From Lachnospiraceae bacterium (lineage in GTDB: Bacteria > Bacillota > Clostridia > Lachnospirales > Lachnospiraceae), in assembly GCA_910575835.1 (NCBI GenBank), contig CAJTGB010000006.1:116042-180041 (forward strand): a stretch of 64,000 bases of DNA, in the 5' to 3' direction. Position numbers and translations under genes: made by a program. A model generated the notes under the pieces. That model did no database searches. It was not told the DNA's origin and saw only the letters and a program-made list of their open reading frames with translations. Of this stretch, positions 36,717 through 44,930 are shown piece by piece. Position 1 is the stretch's first letter. Each line of letters starts with the position of its first letter.

Positions 36717-36781
36717 GAACTTGATGAGGTGTCTCACGAATCTAGTTCGAACTCTGTTCTTCGGTTCATGAACCGAAGAAC
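36717..36781 (+). repeat. Two-hairpin intercistronic element, rpoA-rplQ copy
   Basis: GAACTTGATGAGG...CGAATCTAGTTC (36717-36748) is hairpin 1. Hairpin 2 (36756-36781) is a perfect 26-nt palindrome opening GTTCTTCGGTTC. It lies directly at the rpoA stop. Confidence 0.8.
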
Positions 36782-36884
36782 TTCCTTAGCAATTTCCGTC
36801 AGTAAGTCCGAAGAGCATGGCGGAGCATTTGGCTAGTAAGCCCGAAGAAGCATAACCAAGTGTTATAGATGGAGGATTAGAATA

Positions 36885-37421
36885 ATGGCAAAATATAGAA
36901 AACTCGGCAGGACATCCAGCCAGAGAAAAGCATTGTTGAGAAACCAGGTAACAGCGTTGATCTACCGCGGTAAGATCGTTACCACAGAAACGAAGGCAAA
37001 AGAGATCCGTAAGATTGCAGAGCATCTGATCGCTCTGGCTGTGAAGGAAAGAGATAACTACGACGAAGTGACTGTAAAGGCTAAGGTTGCCCGCAAGGAC
37101 AAGGACGGCAAGAGAGTCAAAGAGGTTGTGGACGGCAAGAAGGTTACCGTATACGATGAAGTGGAGAAGAAGATCAAGAAGGATCAGCCAAGCAGGCTGC
37201 ATGCCCGCCGTCAGATGTTGAAGGTTCTGTATCCGGTTAAGGAAGTGCCGACAGCTCAGGCAGGAAGAAAGAAGAATACAAAGGATGTAGACCTTGTTGC
37301 TAAGCTTTTCGATGAGATTGCACCGAAGTACGAGAACCGTCACGGCGGTTATACAAGAATCGTTAAGATCGGACAGCGCAAAGGCGACGCTGCGATGGAA
37401 GTTTTGATCGAACTTGTATAA
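36885..37421 (+). CDS. rplQ: 50S ribosomal protein L17 with an insertion
   Basis: 178 residues, against about 112-130 for most bacterial L17. The N-terminal [17 protein letters not shown] and C-terminal [20 protein letters not shown] are standard. Residues about 53-104 form a charged insertion ([20 protein letters not shown]... to KKDQPSR) placed between LIALA and LHARRQ, where other L17 proteins have only a short linker. It is in frame and ends the cluster. Confidence 0.95.
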   Translation: MAKYRKLGRTSSQRKALLRNQVTALIYRGKIVTTETKAKEIRKIAEHLIALAVKERDNYDEVTVKAKVARKDKDGKRVKEVVDGKKVTVYDEVEKKIKKDQPSRLHARRQMLKVLYPVKEVPTAQAGRKKNTKDVDLVAKLFDEIAPKYENRHGGYTRIVKIGQRKGDAAMEVLIELV

Positions 37422-37501
37422 TATACTTTATTAGACGAAGTCCACTTGCCTGCAGGGTATATTACTACCCTTTGAATATAGGTAAATGTTGAAAGATTAT
37501 G

Positions 37502-37531
37502 GCGCACTCTGTGAGTTGGGGTGCGCTTTTT
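37502..37531 (+). terminator. Terminator of the ribosomal cluster
   Basis: GCGCAC (37502-37507) pairs with GTGCGC (37521-37526), followed by five T. Confidence 0.88.
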
Positions 37532-37617
37532 CTGCCTGATTTGACTAATAATAGAAAATGCAGGCAGATTTGCCAGAAAATAAGCTCTTTTTACAGGTAT
37601 GGGATTGTCGAAATACC

Positions 37618-37646
37618 TTGACAAAAGTGTGTAATAAGGGTATTTT
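37618..37646 (+). promoter_or_regulatory. Promoter of the LCP gene
   Basis: TTGACA (37618-37623), 17-nt spacer, TATTTT (37641-37646). Nearly the same pair is used before the LoaP leader at 41326. Confidence 0.78.
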
Positions 37647-37736
37647 ATAGTAGAGACAAATAAGCAATTCATGACGTATATGAGCGCAGGGAGTACATAG
37701 TGATGTACATACTGATATAGAAGGAGATACGTTTGT

Positions 37737-39149
37737 TTGAGACTTATAAATATAATAGGTAAGTTCATTATATTACTGCAGTTTTTGATGTCTGCGTGGC
37801 TTGTATTCAGTCTGTGGAGCGGCGGTATGATACCGATGAGGTTTCTTGCCGTTATCGCAGGGATTGCATTTGTTATGGTAATGGCTACATTAGCAATGCA
37901 GTACACGGAAAGTGTCGGAACGAATTTGTTAGGAATGATCTTAAGTGTCTTGTTTATGGCTGTAGCAGCCAAGGGTGCGACGATCTTCATGTCTGCGAAT
38001 TCGATGTTAGCCAATGTGGGCGGCGCAACCTATAAGATTGACAATATGGTGGTAGTCGTCCGTAAGGATGACCCGGCAGGAAGCCTTATAGATGCGAAGG
38101 ATTATATTTTCGGCAGACAGACTTCTGCGGACCAGGAGAATACGGAGAAGATGCTTAATGAGATCAGGTCGCGGGTAGGACAGGAGATATCTGTCCTTCA
38201 GTATGATACGGTCCAGAGTGAGGCAGCGGCTCTCCTTGGAGGCGAGATTGAAGCGGCTGTATATAATGAAGCGTTTACAGGGGTTTTGGAAGAAGCAATA
38301 GAGTCATATTCGGAGCAGGTAAGAGTTCTGGATCATTTTGAGATCAGGACAGAGGTGGGTACGGCAGGCAGGGGCGTTAATGAGCCTTTCAATGTATATA
38401 TCAGCGGGATCGACGTATCCGGCCCGATCACGACGACCAGCCGCAGCGATGTCAATATCATTATGAATGTGAATCCAGATACAAAAAAGATCCTTCTGAC
38501 GACAACGCCCAGAGATTATTATGTGACGATCCCTGAAGTCTCAGGAGATCAGAGAGACAAGCTTACCCATGCAGGTATATACGGGGTAGACCGTTCTATG
38601 GCTGCTTTAGAGAACCTCTATGGGGTGGACCTTTCTTATTATGCGAAGGTGAATTTTACATCTCTGATCAAGATCGTAGACGCGCTTGGCGGCGTGGATG
38701 TAGAGTCTGACTATGCGTTCAGTGCAGGCGGATACAGCTTCTCACAGGGGACCAATCATCTGGACGGTGATGCTGCTCTTGCATTTTCAAGAGAGCGTTA
38801 CAGCTTCTCTGACGGAGATAATCAGCGCGGGAAGAACCAGGAAGCAGTTCTGGCGGCGATCATTAAGAAGGCATCGTCACCGACCGTCTTAGCCAGTGCG
38901 AATCAGATATTGAGAAATATCAGTAAGTCGGTAGAGACGAATATGACGCAGGATGAGATGGCGCAGCTTATTAATATGCAATTATCCGGCGGGGGAGACT
39001 GGGATGTTGAGTCTCAGGCGGCCAGCGGCAAAGGAGATACGCAGACGTGTTTTTCATCGGGATCACAACCATTATATGTAATGTGGCCGGATGAAGCGGT
39101 GGTCACGGAGTTGTCGGAGAAGATGAGGTTGGTTTTAGAGGAAAAATGA
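37737..39149 (+). CDS. LytR-CpsA-Psr family glycopolymer ligase
   Basis: 470 residues from a TTG at 37737 (AAGGAG 10 nt upstream). Three membrane helices fill the first 100 residues. An accessory domain follows, then an LCP domain from about residue 225 with SDVNIIMNVNP, TTPRDYYVTIP and FSRERYSFSDGDNQRGKNQE. LCP enzymes attach capsule or teichoic acid to peptidoglycan from lipid carriers. It fits the polysaccharide locus that follows. Confidence 0.93.
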   Translation: MRLINIIGKFIILLQFLMSAWLVFSLWSGGMIPMRFLAVIAGIAFVMVMATLAMQYTESVGTNLLGMILSVLFMAVAAKGATIFMSANSMLANVGGATYKIDNMVVVVRKDDPAGSLIDAKDYIFGRQTSADQENTEKMLNEIRSRVGQEISVLQYDTVQSEAAALLGGEIEAAVYNEAFTGVLEEAIESYSEQVRVLDHFEIRTEVGTAGRGVNEPFNVYISGIDVSGPITTTSRSDVNIIMNVNPDTKKILLTTTPRDYYVTIPEVSGDQRDKLTHAGIYGVDRSMAALENLYGVDLSYYAKVNFTSLIKIVDALGGVDVESDYAFSAGGYSFSQGTNHLDGDAALAFSRERYSFSDGDNQRGKNQEAVLAAIIKKASSPTVLASANQILRNISKSVETNMTQDEMAQLINMQLSGGGDWDVESQAASGKGDTQTCFSSGSQPLYVMWPDEAVVTELSEKMRLVLEEK

Positions 39150-39227
39150 TACACGTTTGCGCTGGGCTTAAGGGACTTCGCCAAGTGCTTACAGTAAATT
39201 AGTCGAGGAAAGAGAGCGGGAGAAAAT

Positions 39228-39353
39228 ATGTTAATAGTAGATCCACAGCGAGCAGTGATTGCGGCGGCCGTAGTGATCGCAATCGGTTTATTTATTTTCG
39301 TATACAGGAATAAGAAAACATGGAAGAGTAGGTTGGTAAAGAAGTATGAGTAA
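39228..39353 (+). CDS. 41-residue single-helix membrane protein
   Basis: It starts MLIVDPQRAVIAAAVVIAIG and has one transmembrane helix followed by a basic tail (RNKKTWKSRLVKKYE). Its last 8 nt overlap the start of the next gene (ATGAGTAA), a sign of translational coupling. GGGAGAAAAT precedes the ATG. It is not recognised as a known family. Confidence 0.6.
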   Translation: MLIVDPQRAVIAAAVVIAIGLFIFVYRNKKTWKSRLVKKYE

Positions 39354-41208
39354 ACGCGAGTTTGAATTGACCTGGGTTCATAAGGCCGTGATGGTTGCAT
39401 TCATCGACGCTCTGATTATCCTGTTTTCTTATGCGATAGCGCTGATAGCCCGGTTTGATTTCAAGTACACTAAGGTCCCGAGCATGTATATTGAGGGATA
39501 TCTGTGGTCGATGCCGTTCTGGATCGCGTCCACGATAGTAATCTTCTATGTATGCAAGCTGTATCACAGTGTTTGGAGCCTGGCGAGTATTGCAGAGATC
39601 CAGATGAGTGTGATGGCGTATATGATATTGGCGCTTGTATATGTCGCCGGAGCGTTATTTATGCATCTTAGGATGCCGAAGGCCTATTATTTTGTGGGAT
39701 ATATGTTAAGCTTCGGTCTTACGACGGTGCTTCGCTTCTCTTACCGGATATTCCGGTTCTATCTGATAAAGAGCGATGGAGATGCGGATGAGACGGATCG
39801 GATCATGATGGTCGGCGGCGGCGCAGCGGGACAGGTATTGATCAAAGAACTGACCAACGGTAAGAGGGTTCATACCAAGGTTTGCTGTGTGATCGATGAT
39901 AACCCTAATAAGCTGGGCAGAGTCCTTGAGGGAATCCCGATCGTAGGTAATCGGTATGATATTCTGGAGATGGTCAAGAAATACAGGATCAATCATATCA
40001 TTTACGCAATTCCGGCTACGACCGGGAAGAACCGTAAAGACATCCTGAATATCTGTAAGGAGACGAATTGTAAGCTTCAGACGGTTCCAAGCGTGGCTCA
40101 GCTTATTAACGGAGAGGTAAGCGTCAGCAGAGTCCGTGATGTTGAGATTACAGACTTGCTTGGCCGGGCGCAGGTGAAGGTCAATAACGACGAGATCCTA
40201 GCGGCGATCAGGAACCAGGTTGTTATGGTTACCGGGGGCGGCGGTTCTATCGGAAGCGAGCTCTGCCGGCAGATCGCGAAGGCAAGACCCAAGCGGCTGA
40301 TCATATTCGACATATATGAAAATAATGCTTATGAGATTCAGCAGGAGCTTAAGCGTACTCATAGAAATCTTGACGTAGTTGCCTTGATCGGTTCTGTGCG
40401 CAATACAAAGCGGATCAATTGGGTAATGGATACATATGAGCCGGATATCATATATCATGCAGCGGCTCATAAGCATGTACCGTTGATGGAAGAGAGTCCT
40501 AACGAGGCGATCAAGAATAATGTTATCGGTACTTATAAGACGGCCAAAGCGGCAGCAAGAGTCGGTGTCAGGAAGTTCGTATTCATCTCTACGGATAAGG
40601 CGGTGAACCCGACGAATATCATGGGAGCTTCCAAGCGTCTCTGCGAGATGGTGATCCAGATGATGGACCGCAAGAGTGAGACGGATTTTGTGGCAGTCCG
40701 GTTCGGCAATGTTCTGGGCAGCAACGGAAGCGTGATACCGCTGTTCAAGAAACAGATCGCAGAGGGCGGTCCTGTTACTGTCACGGATAAGGATATTATC
40801 CGGTACTTCATGACGATCCCGGAGGCTGTGTCTCTGGTGCTTCAGGCTTCTTATTATGCCAAGGGCGGAGAGATCTTCATCCTGGATATGGGCGAGCCTG
40901 TCCGAATCGACGATATGGCGCGCAATCTGATCCGCCTGTCGGGCTATACGCCAGATATTGATATTCCGATCGTATATACGGGGCTTAGACCTGGCGAGAA
41001 GCTCTTTGAGGAGCTTCTGATGAGCGAGGAAGGCTTGCAGGATACGGCGAATGAGCTGATCCATATCGGACATCCGATCGAGATGGATGACGATTGGTTC
41101 GAGGAGAAGCTTAAGGTGCTGGATGAGGCCAGTGAGATGGAGTCGGAGAAGATTAAAGAGATCGTGGCTGAGATCGTGCCGACTTATCAGTGGAAGAAGC
41201 AGGTGTAA
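39346..41208 (+). CDS. FlaA1/PglF-like membrane nucleotide-sugar 4,6-dehydratase
   Basis: 620 residues. Four N-terminal membrane helices (about 12-130), a first Rossmann-like domain, then an SDR domain with VTGGGGSIGSELCRQIA near residue 287-303. The catalytic segment FISTDKAVNPTNIMGASK has Met 426 and Lys 430, the SMK triad of WbpM/FlaA1/PglF enzymes in place of SYK. These make UDP-4-keto-6-deoxy-GlcNAc-type sugars. The aminotransferase at 43600 and the phosphoglycosyltransferase at 44931 are the expected partners in a bacillosamine-like route. Confidence 0.93.
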   Translation: MSKREFELTWVHKAVMVAFIDALIILFSYAIALIARFDFKYTKVPSMYIEGYLWSMPFWIASTIVIFYVCKLYHSVWSLASIAEIQMSVMAYMILALVYVAGALFMHLRMPKAYYFVGYMLSFGLTTVLRFSYRIFRFYLIKSDGDADETDRIMMVGGGAAGQVLIKELTNGKRVHTKVCCVIDDNPNKLGRVLEGIPIVGNRYDILEMVKKYRINHIIYAIPATTGKNRKDILNICKETNCKLQTVPSVAQLINGEVSVSRVRDVEITDLLGRAQVKVNNDEILAAIRNQVVMVTGGGGSIGSELCRQIAKARPKRLIIFDIYENNAYEIQQELKRTHRNLDVVALIGSVRNTKRINWVMDTYEPDIIYHAAAHKHVPLMEESPNEAIKNNVIGTYKTAKAAARVGVRKFVFISTDKAVNPTNIMGASKRLCEMVIQMMDRKSETDFVAVRFGNVLGSNGSVIPLFKKQIAEGGPVTVTDKDIIRYFMTIPEAVSLVLQASYYAKGGEIFILDMGEPVRIDDMARNLIRLSGYTPDIDIPIVYTGLRPGEKLFEELLMSEEGLQDTANELIHIGHPIEMDDDWFEEKLKVLDEASEMESEKIKEIVAEIVPTYQWKKQV

Positions 41209-41325
41209 TTGCACGATATAATGTGCAGCGTAACAGATATATCGTTACAATACAGAGAGTAGTAACAGCAGTAAGATTCAGGCAAAGGTGAGAGTTATTG
41301 CCAGCGGCAGGATGGATGAAATAGC

Positions 41326-41354
41326 TTGACAAATTGATGTAAATAGGCTATTTT
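41326..41354 (+). promoter_or_regulatory. Promoter of the LoaP/capsule operon
   Basis: TTGACA (41326-41331), 17-nt spacer, TATTTT (41349-41354). The first gene is about 490 nt downstream, so the transcript has a long leader. Confidence 0.8.
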
Positions 41355-41445
41355 ATTATAGAAGTAACTGATTGAACAGATTGGTTATTTGATTTAGATT
41401 ATTAGTATTAGAGTATAGGTTAAAATTATATGAAAAATTCTTGGG

Positions 41446-41560
41446 TTTCCAAATCGTCGCTTCGCCGCGTTTGGAAATTTAAGTTGTCATGAGAGAATTA
41501 GTAATCCGCCTGATTTAGAGACGGAATGGCGAAGCTTACCCATTTTGAATGGGGAGGGTA
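41446..41560 (+). promoter_or_regulatory. Tandem hairpins in the capsule leader, LoaP-site candidate
   Basis: TTTCCAAA (41446-41453) pairs with TTTGGAAA (41470-41477). Further on, TCCG/CGGA encloses about 13 nt (41505-41525), and CCCATT-TTG-AATGGG forms a tight hairpin at 41539-41553. LoaP proteins are known to act through a paired-hairpin RNA in leaders of long operons. This region is the best candidate, but the exact motif is not proven. Confidence 0.5.
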
Positions 41561-41593
41561 TTTGATTGCTTGAATGTAGATTTACTAAAACAG

Positions 41594-41640
41594 CACTCCA
41601 TAACCTTGAAGGAATTTGAGGTTGTGGAGTGTTATTTTAT
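41594..41640 (+). terminator. Intrinsic terminator inside the capsule leader
   Basis: CACTCCATAACCT (41594-41606) pairs over 13 bp with AGGTTGTGGAGTG (41619-41631), followed by TTATTTTATT. It lies between promoter and loaP, so it must be bypassed for capsule expression. Confidence 0.88.
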
Positions 41641-41854
41641 TAAGTCTATATTTTGTTAGAGGCTTATTTTTTAAATTATATATAGATGTGTACATTTTAG
41701 GATTTGTAAAGTGATTCGATAAATCGGACATTGCACAATCTGCAGCAGACAGGAAGAAGTCAGATGTTTTAACAGATGTTTTAACCGTATGTATGGATGT
41801 GTGGGATGTCCTTCTAATTTTGATATTGGTAGGAGTAAAGATAAGGAGAAGGCT

Positions 41855-42361
41855 ATGTGGTACGTGATGCAGGTGCGCACCGGTTCAGAAGAGAATATTC
41901 AGCTGCAGTGTCAGAAAGATATATCTTCGGAAGTGCTGGAGGATTGTTTTATCCCTTATTATGAAGAAAAACGGAATATAAAAGGAGAATGGACGACGCA
42001 GAGGAAGATTTTATTCCCTGGATATGTATTTTTAGATTCTCAGGAGGTCGTGAGACTGTATTCGAATCTGCGGCAAGTTACAGGACTTACAAAACTCCTG
42101 AAAACAGGTGATCAGGTAGTTCCTCTTACGAAGGAAGAAGTACATTTTCTTAAATCATTTGGAGGAGAGGAGCAAGTTGTTGCTGTATCAGAAGGGATTA
42201 TTGAAAATTCAAGAGTAGTAGTGATGTCTGGGCCTTTGTTGGGTAAAGAAGGATATATAAAGAAGATCGATCGCCATAAGCGTCGAGCATTTTTAGAGAT
42301 GCCAATGTTCGGCAGGGTGCAGAAGATACAGGTAGGATTGGAGATTGTAGCGAAGATATAG
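41855..42361 (+). CDS. loaP: LoaP, NusG-type processive antiterminator
   Basis: 168 residues from the ATG at 41855 (AAGGAG 6 nt upstream), beginning MWYVMQVRTGSEENIQLQC, the NGN-domain start seen in LoaP. GYVFLDSQEV and a C-terminal KOW segment (GPLLGKEGYIKKIDRHKRRA) follow. Specialised NusG paralogues bind RNA polymerase and let it pass terminators in long polysaccharide or antibiotic operons. It lies between two terminators at the head of the capsule genes. Confidence 0.92.
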   Translation: MWYVMQVRTGSEENIQLQCQKDISSEVLEDCFIPYYEEKRNIKGEWTTQRKILFPGYVFLDSQEVVRLYSNLRQVTGLTKLLKTGDQVVPLTKEEVHFLKSFGGEEQVVAVSEGIIENSRVVVMSGPLLGKEGYIKKIDRHKRRAFLEMPMFGRVQKIQVGLEIVAKI

Positions 42362-42382
42362 AAGGTTATATCTTCGCTTTTA
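42349..42382 (+). terminator. Terminator-like hairpin directly after loaP
   Basis: AGCGAAGATATA (42349-42360) pairs perfectly over 12 bp with TATATCTTCGCT (42367-42378), loop GAAGGT, then four T in total. It overlaps the loaP stop codon and precedes all structural capsule genes. Confidence 0.78.
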
Positions 42383-42405
42383 AATTGGGAGAGGAGAATT
42401 TGCCG

Positions 42406-43221
42406 ATGGAGGAATATCAGGAAGTTAATGAGATTGATCTGATTGATCTGATGTTTTATTGCCTGAAGAGATGGAGATGGATCGTTGTAGGTATGGTGCT
42501 TTTCGCTATTCTTGCGGGAGTATATAAATATCAGGCTACGATTGAAGATAATCAGGTGAAGAAAGAGGAACAAATTAAGCAAGATATGGCAAAACCGGTG
42601 GAAGGGGAGACAGCGGTTGAGAGTGAACCAGTCGTATTTGAGGATCCGGTTTCTTCGGCCGTCAAGTTTGCGATCGTTGGTATGGTTGGCGGGATATGTT
42701 TAATATGTTTGCTATTTTGTATGAACTATGTCATGAGTGGGAAATTGCATAGTGAGCGGAATTTCCAGAAAAAGTTTGATATGCCGTTGTTGGGGGTAAT
42801 TCGGAAAAAAGAAACGAAGAGGAAGATATTTGGGTTTGTAGACCGGTGGATCTGCCGGTTAGAAGAGGGACCTTATGCGAAGATTCCAAGGAATGAGCAG
42901 ATAAAAATTGCTGCGGTTAATGTGCAGAGCGCGATTCATAGGAATTCCGAAGAAAAGATAAAACGGGTCATGATTGCTGGAACTGTTGCAAGTGATGATG
43001 TGATGGAAATATGTGAATGGCTTGCAGAAGAGATAGAGGACGTTACATTTTCTCCGTATAGACAGATTGTGTTTCATGCGGCGGCGCTTAAGAAGTTGGA
43101 GTATTATGAAGGGGTTTTGTTTGTGGAGAAGGTGGGGGAATCTTATGAGAAGCTTATAGAAAAGGGAAAAGAATTGGCTGTTGATAGAAATGTGAATATT
43201 TTAGGTGTTATTATATGTTAG
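42406..43221 (+). CDS. Wzz/YveK-like chain-length protein with degenerate kinase-like tail
   Basis: 271 residues from the ATG at 42406 (GGAG 9 nt upstream). Two membrane helices (about 25-43 and 85-107) flank a short outer loop, as in Gram-positive Wzz proteins. The C-terminal 130 residues resemble a CpsD/BY-kinase fold (IKRVMIAGTVASDDVMEI, then VNILGVIIC) but lack the Walker A GxxxxGK[ST] and a tyrosine cluster. It may set chain length without kinase activity. Confidence 0.75.
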   Translation: MEEYQEVNEIDLIDLMFYCLKRWRWIVVGMVLFAILAGVYKYQATIEDNQVKKEEQIKQDMAKPVEGETAVESEPVVFEDPVSSAVKFAIVGMVGGICLICLLFCMNYVMSGKLHSERNFQKKFDMPLLGVIRKKETKRKIFGFVDRWICRLEEGPYAKIPRNEQIKIAAVNVQSAIHRNSEEKIKRVMIAGTVASDDVMEICEWLAEEIEDVTFSPYRQIVFHAAALKKLEYYEGVLFVEKVGESYEKLIEKGKELAVDRNVNILGVIIC

Positions 43222-43599
43222 TTTATTTAATGTAAAAACAATGGGGGAGTTGAAAAGCGGAACTTGATTTCTTGCGTTGAGGTGACAGACACTAAGAACC
43301 TTAAAGATGAACGAATTGATACTTCTGTTAATCATAGATAACAAGAAATACAAGGAAATGATAGCAATACTGGTACTTTTATTAGAGAACAAATCACAGA
43401 TCAGCTGTGTGTATAATATTTAATTTATCGGATTAAGTCGGTTCCTTATCTTCTTTGTAGCTCCAGTGTGAATGGTCTTCTGGCGGATAACCAGTTAAGA
43501 GAATAAAGGTTATCGTTTTGCTGAAAGAGCTTTCGTTCACCGTTAATGAGGTGGTGAAGGAAAAGTTATGTTTTTTTAATAACAATGAGGGTATGAATA
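43222..43599. other. 378-nt gap without a recognised gene
   Basis: AT-rich sequence with scattered short frames. One stretch can be read as EVTDTKNLKDERIDTSVNHR before a stop, which might be a decayed gene. No promoter or terminator is convincing. It separates the Wzz-like gene from the aminotransferase gene. Confidence 0.4.
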
Positions 43600-44889
43600 A
43601 TGGCATTTGATTTTACGGGTAATGGGTTTAAACCTTTTGAGAAGAAGTTATGGCTCTCTTCTCCAACAATGCATGGGGAAGAGATTGAATATGTTGAAGA
43701 AGCATACAGAACTAATTGGATGTCTACGGTTGGTCAGAACATTAATGAAGTAGAAAAAATCACGTGTGAGAAGATTGGTTGCAAGTATGCAGTGGCGTTG
43801 TCCGCAGGAACGGCAGCGTTGCATTTGGCAATGAAACTTGCCGGACAAGAATTGTATGGACAATCCGAGGCTAATAAGGGAGCCCTGGAGGGAAGACATG
43901 TGTTCGCCAGTGACATGACTTTTGACGCTACGGTGAATCCAATCTGTTATGAGGGGGGGATTCCGGTATTTATCGATACGGAGCCTGATACTTGGAACAT
44001 GGATCCGGTTGCTCTGGATAAGGCATTTGAAATCTACCCGAATGTGAAGTTAGTGGTAATGGCACATCTCTATGGTACACCGGGTAAGATAGATGAGTTA
44101 AAGACAGTCTGCAATAAGCATGGCGCAATCATTGTAGAAGATGCTGCAGAGTCTTTGGGAGCTTTGTATAAGGGCGTTCAAACGGGGACATTTGGAAAAT
44201 ATAATTGTATCAGTTTTAACGGGAATAAAATCATTACAGGCAGTGCAGGGGGTATGCTCCTGACAGACAGCAAGGAAGCCGCCGATAAGGTAAGGAAATG
44301 GTCTACACAGGCCAGAGAAAACGCGCCATGGTACCAACATGAAGAGATTGGTTTTAATTATCGTATGTCGAATGTGATTGCTGGTGTTATAAGAGGTCAG
44401 TATCTTTATCTGGAAGAGCATATTGCCCGGAAGAAAGCTATCTACGAGAGGTACAGAGAAGGGTTAAAAAATCTTCCGGTATCCATGAATCCATATGATG
44501 CGAAGAACAGTGAGCCAAACTTCTGGCTCAGTTGTCTGATTATAGATTCGGATGCAATGTGTGAGCAGGTTCGGTCTGAGACAAAGCCATTATATATTCC
44601 GGAAAAGGGTAAGAGTTGCCATACGGAAATATTGGATGCAATAGCTTCTATTAATGCGGAAGGTAGACCAATTTGGAAGCCGATGCATATGCAGCCCATC
44701 TATAGAATGAATCCTTTCATTACAAAAACTGGCAGTGGAAGAGCCATGACGAATGCTTACATAGAAGGGACTGTTGTTGATGTCGGAATGGATATCTTTA
44801 ACAGGGGATTGTGCCTGCCAAGCGATAATAAGATGACGGCTGAACAGCAGGAGGTAATCATTGATGTTATTAAGGCATGTTTTGAGTAA
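43600..44889 (+). CDS. DegT/DnrJ/EryC1 sugar aminotransferase, PglE-like
   Basis: 429 residues. PLP lysine 210 in SFNGNKIITGSAGGML; VEDAAESLGALYKG supplies the Asp that contacts the PLP ring; SAGTAALHLAMKLAG is the usual cofactor loop. Such enzymes put an amino group on a 4-keto-6-deoxy nucleotide sugar. With the dehydratase at 39346 and the transferase at 44931 it suggests a diamino- or amino-trideoxy initiating sugar. Confidence 0.93.
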   Translation: MAFDFTGNGFKPFEKKLWLSSPTMHGEEIEYVEEAYRTNWMSTVGQNINEVEKITCEKIGCKYAVALSAGTAALHLAMKLAGQELYGQSEANKGALEGRHVFASDMTFDATVNPICYEGGIPVFIDTEPDTWNMDPVALDKAFEIYPNVKLVVMAHLYGTPGKIDELKTVCNKHGAIIVEDAAESLGALYKGVQTGTFGKYNCISFNGNKIITGSAGGMLLTDSKEAADKVRKWSTQARENAPWYQHEEIGFNYRMSNVIAGVIRGQYLYLEEHIARKKAIYERYREGLKNLPVSMNPYDAKNSEPNFWLSCLIIDSDAMCEQVRSETKPLYIPEKGKSCHTEILDAIASINAEGRPIWKPMHMQPIYRMNPFITKTGSGRAMTNAYIEGTVVDVGMDIFNRGLCLPSDNKMTAEQQEVIIDVIKACFE

Positions 44890-44930
44890 CATGAAATATA
44901 AAGACAAAAATTTCCGATGGAGTTATTCAT

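Noticed and set aside
40198..41214. 338-residue open frame on the minus strand inside the dehydratase gene
   Set aside because: Antisense shadow of a strongly supported SDR domain; the product is rich in His/Arg/Leu in the way such shadows are.
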